Shown in pieces: positions 1 through 6,756 of a stretch of DNA of 6,756 nt. Within the stretch, counting starts at the first letter, position 1. Each line of letters opens with the position of its first letter. The stretch comes from Chloroflexota bacterium. Its GTDB lineage: Bacteria > Chloroflexota > Limnocylindria > QHBO01. Position numbers and translations under genes: made by a program. The DNA is taken from NCBI GenBank assembly GCA_005880165.1, contig VBJP01000119.1, positions 1-6,756 of the forward strand, read 5' to 3'. The notes under the pieces are model-generated. The model saw only the letters and a program-made list of their open reading frames with translations. It made no database searches and had not been told where the DNA came from.

Positions 1-1010
1 CCCGCCTGGTGGACGAGACGCTTCCTCCGAAGTTCGGCACCATCGGCCAGGAAACGACGGGGGCCGGCGGCTTCGCCAAGGCGCTGCGCACCGTGCCGCT
101 GGTGCTGGAGCTCGCCGAGCTGGTCAAAACGAGGGCGGCCAGGGATGCTTGGATCGTCGACTTCACCAACCCGGTCGGGGTCGTCAGCCAGGCGCTGCTC
201 GATCGTCAGCACCGCGCCATCGGCCTGTGCAACGTCGCCATCACGCTGCAGCGCATGGTCGCACGCCGGCTTGGTGTGGACCCGGACCGGGTCGCGCTGG
301 AGCACGTGGGACTAAACCACCTCAGCTGGGAGCGTGCCGCGCGCGTCGACGGTGTCGACCGCCTGCCGGAGCTGATTGCCCGCGACGGCGAGGTCCTTGC
401 CGACGAGGTCGGACTCCCGCTCGCGCAGCTCAAGGCGTCGGGTGTGATTCCGTCGTATTACCTGCGCTATTTCGATCGCTTCAACGAGGTGCTGCGACAC
501 CAGCTGGAGGGTGGCGAGACGCGTGCGTCGGAGGTCATGGAGATCGAGCGCCGGCTCCTCGAGCTGTACCGAGACCCGGACCTCGACGTGAAGCCATCGC
601 TGCTCGACGACCGTGGCGGCGCCTACTACAGCGAGGCCGCCGCACGCCTGATCGCCTCGCTCCACGACGGTCGAGGCGATACGCAGGTGGTGGACGTCAG
701 GAACGATGGCGCGATCCCAGACCTCGGCCCGACGGACGTGGTCGAGGTGGCCGGGCGCATCGACCGCGATGGGGCCCACCCGATCGCGGTGTCACGGCTG
801 GCAGCGGACCAGCGCGAGCTGGTCATCCAGGTCAAGCGCTACGAGCGGCTGACCATCGAGGCAGCCATGAGCGGGGATCGCGCGATCGCTCGCGAGGCGC
901 TGGAGGCACATCCGCTGGTCGACTCGCGGGTGGACGTCGATGCCCTGCTGGATGCATTGCTCGAGGCCAACCGGCGCCACCTTCCGCGCTTTTTTCCCGC
1001 GGCGGCCTGA
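1..1010 (+). CDS. Glycoside hydrolase family 4 protein, 6-phospho-beta-glucosidase type (5' partial)
   Basis: Likely hydrolyses (phospho-)beta-glucosides in the cytoplasm by the GH4 redox mechanism, which uses NAD+ and a divalent metal. The reading frame is open to the left edge (first full codon at 3), so the GTG at 9 is probably internal. About 95-100 residues are missing, including the NAD-binding Rossmann start; GH4 enzymes usually have about 410-450 residues. Numbered from the codon at 9, the visible family landmarks are IGQETTGAGGFAKALRT (12-28), DFTNPVG (51-57), GLCN with the metal-ligand Cys74, GLNHL with the metal-ligand His104, a SYY tyrosine pair at 150-151 near the expected catalytic base, and DRGGAYYSEAA (201-211) followed by a V-x-N-DGAIPDL segment. 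The metal site is therefore intact. One oddity is Ala77 where most relatives I recall have Pro after CNV. It converges on the DMT transporter with 10 bases between stops. The family is confident; the exact substrate, and whether it is phosphorylated, cannot be read here. Confidence 0.9.
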   Translation, partial: RLVDETLPPKFGTIGQETTGAGGFAKALRTVPLVLELAELVKTRAARDAWIVDFTNPVGVVSQALLDRQHRAIGLCNVAITLQRMVARRLGVDPDRVALEHVGLNHLSWERAARVDGVDRLPELIARDGEVLADEVGLPLAQLKASGVIPSYYLRYFDRFNEVLRHQLEGGETRASEVMEIERRLLELYRDPDLDVKPSLLDDRGGAYYSEAAARLIASLHDGRGDTQVVDVRNDGAIPDLGPTDVVEVAGRIDRDGAHPIAVSRLAADQRELVIQVKRYERLTIEAAMSGDRAIAREALEAHPLVDSRVDVDALLDALLEANRRHLPRFFPAAA

Positions 1011-1035
1011 GGCTGGGCTCCTAGCCGGAGGCCGC
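1002..1035. terminator. Stem-loop between convergent genes, probable bidirectional terminator
   Basis: The arms GCGGCCT (1002-1008) and AGGCCGC (1029-1035) pair perfectly. After a 2x2 internal mismatch, GGCT (1011-1014) pairs with AGCC (1023-1026), leaving an 8-base loop. That is 11 base pairs in total, mostly G:C. The structure contains the TGA of the GH4 gene (1008-1010) and the TAG of the DMT gene (1021-1023). Neither strand has a U-tract after the stem; the only T-run (990-995, + strand) lies before it. It is therefore not a canonical intrinsic terminator, but its position between tail-to-tail genes fits a shared termination or mRNA 3'-end element. Confidence 0.45.
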
Positions 1036-1988
1036 GTCGGCGCGCACGGCCTCGTGCTCCGCGAGCTCTTTCGGGGCTCGCACCTGCAGGAGGACTCCAG
1101 CGCCGATGATCAGCAGGCCGCCCAGGAGCTGCAGCAGGGCCGGCCGCTCCCCGAGCAGGAGCGCCGCAAGCCCCACGCCCACCACCGGTTCGAGCGTGGC
1201 CAGGATCGCGGCCCGTGGCGCACCGAGCAGGCGGATGCCGGTGATGAAGCACAGCGTCGGCACGCCCGCACCGACGACGCCCGCCAGGAGCACGGGCCAG
1301 GCAGCCGCGGCGCCCGACAACGGCTGCAGGAGCACGTTCGCCTGCCCGAGCAGCAGGGCGGCGACCAAATAGAAGAGCGCGGCCAGGAGCATGGTCGTCG
1401 CGGCGGCTTGGGGGCCGGGGACGCGCGCAAACCCGTGGCGGGCCGCCAGCACGTAGAACGCCTGCGCCAGCGCGCCCACGAAGGCCAGCCCGATGCCGAC
1501 CGGATCCAGGCGACCCAACGTTCCGGCGCCGGCGACCACCAGCACGCTGCCGACCAGGGAGGTGGTCAGCGCGGTCCAGCGGATGCCATCCAGCCGATCG
1601 CCGAACCAGAGCACCGAGGCGAGCGCCACCAGCGCCGGGTAGAGGTAGAAGACCAGCAGCGCCAGCGCGATGCTCACCCGCTCGAAGGCGATGAAGATCG
1701 AGAGGTTCAGTACGGTGTTGGCCGCCGCCGCCGCAACCAGGCTCCAGCGATCGCGATTCGGCAGGCGTCCGATCGGCATGAGGGGGCGATGCCCGGCGGC
1801 GACGCGCAGCGCGATGAAGCCCACCATGCAGAGGCCACCAATCGCCGCCCGCCAGGTCACCAACGAAAGGCTTCCGACCCCTCCCTGGGCGGCGAAGCGG
1901 GCGAGTGGCCCGAGGGTTCCAAAGCAGGTCGCCGCGACGACGATCAGTACCGCCCCGACGAGGCGCGGAGAGGCCTGGCCGCCCGCCG

Positions 1989-1992
<4 letters not shown>
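1021..1992 (-). CDS. DMT superfamily EamA-type membrane transporter
   Basis: A 323-residue inner-membrane protein with two EamA repeats (about residues 14-153 and 165-303) and about ten hydrophobic helices, the standard size and layout for drug/metabolite transporters. Landmarks are an N-terminal helix ending in FGTLGPLARFAA, the end of repeat 1 with FYLYPALVALASVLWFGDRL (about 114-133), and the end of repeat 2 with ATLEPVVGVGLAALLLGE (about 265-282); the Glu-Pro and Gly-Glu positions are typical of the family. Such proteins export amino acids, metabolites or drugs, usually driven by proton exchange, but the substrate cannot be inferred. The GTG start at 1992 overlaps the stop of the upstream ABC-F gene as GTGA, and no strong ribosome binding site precedes it, so translation is probably coupled to that gene. 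The short tail after residue 304 is charged and probably cytoplasmic. Confidence 0.9.
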
Positions 1993-4001
<2,009 letters not shown>

Positions 4002-4024
4002 GGCCCGGGAATGGTAGCCGGGCC
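4002..4024 (-). promoter_or_regulatory. Inverted repeat with embedded -10-like box abutting the ABC-F start codon
   Basis: On the minus strand GGCCCGG (4024-4018) and CCGGGCC (4008-4002) are perfect 7-bp arms around a 9-base centre, and the second arm touches the ATG. The centre holds TACCAT (4016-4011), a TANNNT match to a -10 box, 9 bases before the ATG. No purine-rich ribosome binding site is present, and the bases at the expected -35 position (GCATCC) do not match consensus. If TACCAT is used, the transcript would start at or within a base or two of the ATG, giving a leaderless mRNA. If transcription comes from upstream, the arms could instead form a hairpin next to the start codon, or help end the propeller gene's transcript. 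Confidence 0.35.
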
Positions 4025-4044
4025 GCCTCGCCGGGATGCTGGCC

Positions 4045-5991
4045 TCAGGTCTTGGCCGGCTCTCCAGCGCCGCCGAAAGCGAGGTAGCTCGTCAGGAGCC
4101 CGGCCGCGCCGGCAAGCGCAACGGCGCTGATGACGACCTCCAATCCCCAGCCGAGGCCACCGGTCAGCGCGAGCGCACCGAAGTAGCCGGCCATCAGGAG
4201 CGCCGGAACGGCAAACGCCAAAGCACGGAGCTCGAGGTCGGGACGCGTCCGGCGTAGCCACCAGGCCAGGAGATCCGCCGTTACACCAGCCAAGGCGGCG
4301 GAAACAATGAACTGGTATTCACCAGACACCGCAGCCAACACGGCCGTGCTGATCACGATCACGATCGTGATCGCCCCGACCGGGAGCCGATCCACCCGCC
4401 TGGCCACGAGCAGGATGCCAACCAGGAGGAGCGACTGCACGATGATGCCGGTGGCGCCGAGTGGCAACGACAGCGGGTTCTCGCCGGCATTGCGCAGCGT
4501 GCTCGTATAGATGATCTTGCTGCCATCCGGAGACCATGCCTGCGCGGTCAGCCACTCATCTCTCTCCGGCGTCTGGGTCAGGTTGGTCTCGTCGCCTCCG
4601 TTTGCAGCCACGCGATAGATCTCGAGGTTGCCATCGCGGTTCGACAGGAAGCTGATCTGGCGCCCGTCCGCCGACCAGGCGGGGAGCCAGTTATCGCCAT
4701 CCCCGGTCGTGAGCTGGTGCGGACTGCCACCATCGGCGTTCATCAGCCAAACCTGCGAGCGACCGCCACGATCCGATGAAAACGCAACTGTCCGGCCGTC
4801 TGGTGACCAGGCTGGCCAGGTGTCCGCGGCTGGATCGTTGGTGAGGGCCTGGTAGTTGCCCGAGGCTGGATCGATGCGGTAGATCTCGAAATTGCCGCTG
4901 CGGTCGGAGTGACCAACGAGGCTCTTGCCATCCGGCGACCATGCCGTCGCGATGTCCGTCGAATTCATCGTCTCCAGGATCCGGGGCCTGGCGCTGCCGT
5001 CGCTTGGGACCACCGCGATGTCCCATTCCCAGGTGCCCTCGGCGGCAGCCACGCCGGCCGGTGCGGGCGGCTCGTTGGGCCGCGGAGCGGTCATCGGCGG
5101 GGTCGGCGCGCCCGGCTCGGCTGTTGCTTCCGTGGGGCGCAGATGATTGATGGTCAAAGCCAGCGTTAGGCCATCAGGCGACCAGACCGGGGTCGTCAGC
5201 CAGCCGCTCGCGATGATCGAATGAAGGACCCGGCCACTCGCATCCGTCACGTCGATGGTGCTCGTTACGCCAGCAGGTCGGGTGGGATCCCCGCCGCTCA
5301 CGTAGCTCCAGGCAGAGGCCGCGGTCAGCGTCCCATCCGGTGAGAAGGCCGGGGTGCCGGCGATCTTCTTGGGGGCCTGTGTCAGCCGCGTCTGGTGGGT
5401 GCCGTCCGGAGCCATCGTCCACAGCTCCCCCTTGTCGCGAAGGATGTCGGCGGAGGTGCGTTCCCTGGCAAGCACCTGGGTCACCGGGTTCGCGTACTGG
5501 GTCAGCCAGCCGGCAATCCCCAGCACCAACCCGAGCGCCAAGACTGCAGGGAGGCGGTCGACGACATGCAGTCCCCCATGGCGCAACGGAGCGCGGACGG
5601 GGCCCAGCAGAACCAAGGCGATTCCGGCGACTGCCACCAGGTGCGTTGGCGTGAAGAGCGAGACCACGCTCGCGCCCGTTCCCCAAATCGACCCCCATAC
5701 GATGTCTGCAATCACACCGAGCAGGAACAACACCAGGCCCAGGCTGGCGATCGCGTACCCATCGGGCAGCTCGCTTCGCCACAGGGCTCCGCGGGACCGG
5801 TCGGCGCTGGCCAGCAGCGCATATGCCGCGAGGAAGACGCCGACGTAGAGCGGGACGTGCCATGGCGAGATGAGGTCGTTCTCGAGGCGCCCCTCGTTCG
5901 CCGCCCGGCTCACCAGCACCGCGCCCAGCAGGATGAGCCCGCCGCTGGCGACGATGATCCAGTCCAGGAAGCGTCCGGTGATGCGGCGCAC
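4045..5991 (-). CDS. Polytopic membrane protein with extracytoplasmic TolB/PD40-type beta-propeller
   Basis: A 648-residue protein of unknown function in three parts. Residues about 10-163 contain five hydrophobic helices (about 10-28, 46-62, 80-99, 108-130, 148-163). Residues about 190-500 form a PD40/WD40-like propeller with six blade motifs of the form [FW]S[PA]DG at 216, 270, 351, 395, 439 and 486; several blades also carry EIYR/VWLM and LT-type strands as in TolB. Residues about 512-637 contain five further helices. A basic N-terminus (RRITGR) and an odd helix count place the propeller outside and both termini inside. A Pro/Ala-rich stretch (about 285-319) interrupts the propeller between blades 2 and 3. 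I chose the GTG at 5991 because AGAGGA (6002-5997) lies 5 bases upstream and the first helix begins soon after. The frame extends to a TTG at 6078, but that falls within the candidate -35 box. TolB-type propellers bind proteins or peptides; no ligand or enzymatic residues can be assigned. It could be annotated simply as a PD40 domain-containing protein. Confidence 0.85.
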   Translation of the reverse strand: MRRITGRFLDWIIVASGGLILLGAVLVSRAANEGRLENDLISPWHVPLYVGVFLAAYALLASADRSRGALWRSELPDGYAIASLGLVLFLLGVIADIVWGSIWGTGASVVSLFTPTHLVAVAGIALVLLGPVRAPLRHGGLHVVDRLPAVLALGLVLGIAGWLTQYANPVTQVLARERTSADILRDKGELWTMAPDGTHQTRLTQAPKKIAGTPAFSPDGTLTAASAWSYVSGGDPTRPAGVTSTIDVTDASGRVLHSIIASGWLTTPVWSPDGLTLALTINHLRPTEATAEPGAPTPPMTAPRPNEPPAPAGVAAAEGTWEWDIAVVPSDGSARPRILETMNSTDIATAWSPDGKSLVGHSDRSGNFEIYRIDPASGNYQALTNDPAADTWPAWSPDGRTVAFSSDRGGRSQVWLMNADGGSPHQLTTGDGDNWLPAWSADGRQISFLSNRDGNLEIYRVAANGGDETNLTQTPERDEWLTAQAWSPDGSKIIYTSTLRNAGENPLSLPLGATGIIVQSLLLVGILLVARRVDRLPVGAITIVIVISTAVLAAVSGEYQFIVSAALAGVTADLLAWWLRRTRPDLELRALAFAVPALLMAGYFGALALTGGLGWGLEVVISAVALAGAAGLLTSYLAFGGAGEPAKT

Positions 5992-5996
5992 GCGTG

Positions 5997-6002
5997 TCCT
6001 CT
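5997..6002 (-). promoter_or_regulatory. Ribosome binding site of the propeller gene
   Basis: AGAGGA on the minus strand, 5 bases before the GTG at 5991. It is the clearest Shine-Dalgarno in the window and is the main reason to prefer this start over the in-frame TTG at 6078. Confidence 0.7.
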
Positions 6003-6023
6003 GGTTAACGGTTGGCCAGCACG

Positions 6024-6038
6024 CGCCCGCGGCGGGCG
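6024..6038 (-). other. Small GC hairpin in the predicted 5' leader of the propeller gene
   Basis: On the minus strand CGCCCG and CGGGCG pair perfectly around a 3-base loop (CCG). It lies between the predicted transcription start (about 6042) and the ribosome binding site (6002-5997). It could stabilise the leader or affect ribosome access. In DNA this GC-rich a 6-bp stem can also occur by chance. Confidence 0.3.
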
Positions 6039-6048
6039 AGTGGTGCGG

Positions 6049-6078
6049 AGGATAGGCTCGCCCCTTGAACCCGGGCAA
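6049..6078 (-). promoter_or_regulatory. Sigma70-like promoter for the propeller gene
   Basis: On the minus strand a -35 TTGCCC (6078-6073) and a -10 TATCCT (6054-6049) are separated by 18 bases. Each matches four of six consensus bases, including the most conserved TTG and TA...T positions. The predicted start is near 6042, giving a leader of about 50 bases with a ribosome binding site just before the GTG at 5991. It lies directly after the thrB stop, so the propeller gene, and perhaps the ABC-F and DMT genes behind it, can be expressed separately from thrB. Confidence 0.5.
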
Positions 6079-6101
6079 GGGCGCGTGGCGGCATCAAGGG
6101 G
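6061..6101 (-). repeat. 8-bp inverted repeat spanning the thrB stop and the promoter spacer
   Basis: On the minus strand CCCCTTGA (6101-6094) is the exact reverse complement of TCAAGGGG (6068-6061), with 25 bases between. The left arm ends with the thrB stop codon TGA and the right arm lies inside the -35/-10 spacer of the candidate promoter. A second copy of CCCTTG (6081-6076) overlaps the -35 box and could pair with the same right arm, so two alternative hairpins are possible. No T-run follows, so a canonical intrinsic terminator is unlikely; an operator or RNA-end structure is possible. Confidence 0.45.
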
Positions 6102-6756
6102 TCGTGATCCGTGCCCCTGTCTCGTCGAAGCGCAGGCGGGCGGCCATGCCTGGCACGCCGGCCGCATTCATCGCTTTCTCCACGCCATGGGCGACGGCGG
6201 GCGAGTCGCAGAGCGCCAGCACGCTCGGGCCCGCCCCCGAAAGACAAGCGGCCGACGCGCCGTGAGCGTAAGCGACCTCGATCAGTTGGCCGCTTTGCGG
6301 AAGCCGCGGCAGGCGGTATGGCTGGTGCAGCCGGTCATCCATGGCCAGCCGCAGCAGCGAGCCGTCCCCGGTTGCCACCGCCGTTGCCAGCAGGGCAGCT
6401 TGCGCCGCCTGGGCGGCGGCGTCTGCGAATGGAACGCTGGCGGGCAGCACACCGCGCATGTCGCTGGTCCGGCTCTCGGCCTTGGTGATGAAGAGCACCG
6501 GAATCCAGGATTCGGGCACCCGGAAGCGTCGAACCGTGGCCGGAGCCTGGCGGTTGGTCACCGCGAGCGTGATTCCTCCGAAGATCGCCGCCGCGACGTT
6601 GTCCGGGTGGCCCTCCAGGTCGGTGGCGAGGGCCATCAGCTCGTCCGGGTCCGGGGACCGTCGTCCCACCGTTGCGCCGAGCAGCAGGCCGGCGACGATC
6701 GCCGCGGCGCTGCTGCCCAGGCCGCGCGCGGCGGGAATCATGGAGGCGACCTCGAG
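6094..6756 (-). CDS. thrB: Homoserine kinase, C-terminal part (5' end outside window)
   Basis: A cytoplasmic GHMP-fold kinase that phosphorylates L-homoserine to O-phospho-L-homoserine, the step before threonine synthase. The visible 220 residues begin LEVAS before the ATP-binding loop; the internal ATG at 6741 is not the real start, since the P-loop normally lies about 85-90 residues into a protein of about 300. Numbered from that Met: phosphate-binding motif PAARGLGSSAA (3-13), EGHPDNVAAAIFGG (43-56), which distinguishes homoserine kinase from most other GHMP kinases, DRLHQPYR (136-143), and the C-terminal GHMP motif LSGAGPSVLAL (167-177). All three visible motifs are intact. The TGA at 6096-6094 lies in one arm of an inverted repeat, and the next gene starts about 100 bases downstream with its own candidate promoter. 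Other threonine genes would be expected to the right of the window. Confidence 0.93.
   Translation of the reverse strand, partial: LEVASMIPAARGLGSSAAAIVAGLLLGATVGRRSPDPDELMALATDLEGHPDNVAAAIFGGITLAVTNRQAPATVRRFRVPESWIPVLFITKAESRTSDMRGVLPASVPFADAAAQAAQAALLATAVATGDGSLLRLAMDDRLHQPYRLPRLPQSGQLIEVAYAHGASAACLSGAGPSVLALCDSPAVAHGVEKAMNAAGVPGMAARLRFDETGARITTP

Noticed and set aside
4356..4373. Perfect 18-bp palindrome CGATCACGATCGTGATCG preceded by another GATCAC
   Set aside because: It lies inside a membrane helix of the propeller gene and is produced by alternating Ile (ATC) and Val (GTG) codons in TIVIVIST, so codon content explains it without a binding site.
5992..6078. In-frame N-terminal extension of the propeller gene to a TTG at 6078
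   Set aside because: The extension (29 residues, Pro/His-rich) has no family-like content, lacks a ribosome binding site, and coincides with the candidate promoter and leader. The GTG at 5991 has AGAGGA 5 bases upstream.
6111..6488. 125-residue + frame opposite thrB
   Set aside because: It is an antisense shadow of thrB with an Arg/Pro-rich, low-complexity translation; the thrB frame carries all the kinase motifs.

Overview
This is a GC-rich bacterial window with tightly packed genes and only short intergenic gaps. GTG starts, several starts lacking a clear Shine-Dalgarno, and the gene mix suggest a free-living high-GC lineage. My guess is Chloroflexota (Limnocylindria/Ellin6529-like) or a related soil or freshwater group; this is inference, as no marker gene settles it. 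No mobile element, CRISPR array, tRNA or rRNA was seen, and no stretch over 300 bases lacks a gene.

Layout. Positions 1-1010 (+) hold the C-terminal three quarters of a glycoside hydrolase family 4 enzyme (6-phospho-beta-glucosidase type), cut by the left edge. It converges on the rest of the window, which is read entirely from the minus strand. In transcription order, right to left, that strand carries: the C-terminal part of homoserine kinase ThrB (6756-6094, cut by the right edge); a 648-residue membrane protein with a TolB/PD40-type beta-propeller between two blocks of five membrane helices (5991-4045); an ABC-F family ATPase of the YdiF/YheS type (4001-1989); and a DMT/EamA transporter (1992-1021). 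The ABC-F stop and DMT start overlap by 4 bases, so those two are almost certainly one translationally coupled unit. The two convergent genes are separated by 10 bases lying inside a stem-loop that contains both stop codons.

Regulation. A sigma70-like promoter (-35 TTGCCC, 18-base spacer, -10 TATCCT) lies just before the propeller gene, and a good ribosome binding site supports a GTG start at 5991. An 8-bp inverted repeat spans the thrB stop and this promoter. Before the ABC-F gene a -10-like TACCAT lies inside a 7-bp inverted repeat directly abutting the ATG, with no Shine-Dalgarno, which hints at a leaderless or structure-controlled start.

How the genes work together. No single pathway links them. 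ThrB is threonine biosynthesis, the GH4 enzyme is sugar catabolism, and the ABC-F/DMT pair may combine ribosome protection or housekeeping with small-molecule export. The least explained gene is the membrane propeller protein, whose sensor domain is predicted to face outside the cell.
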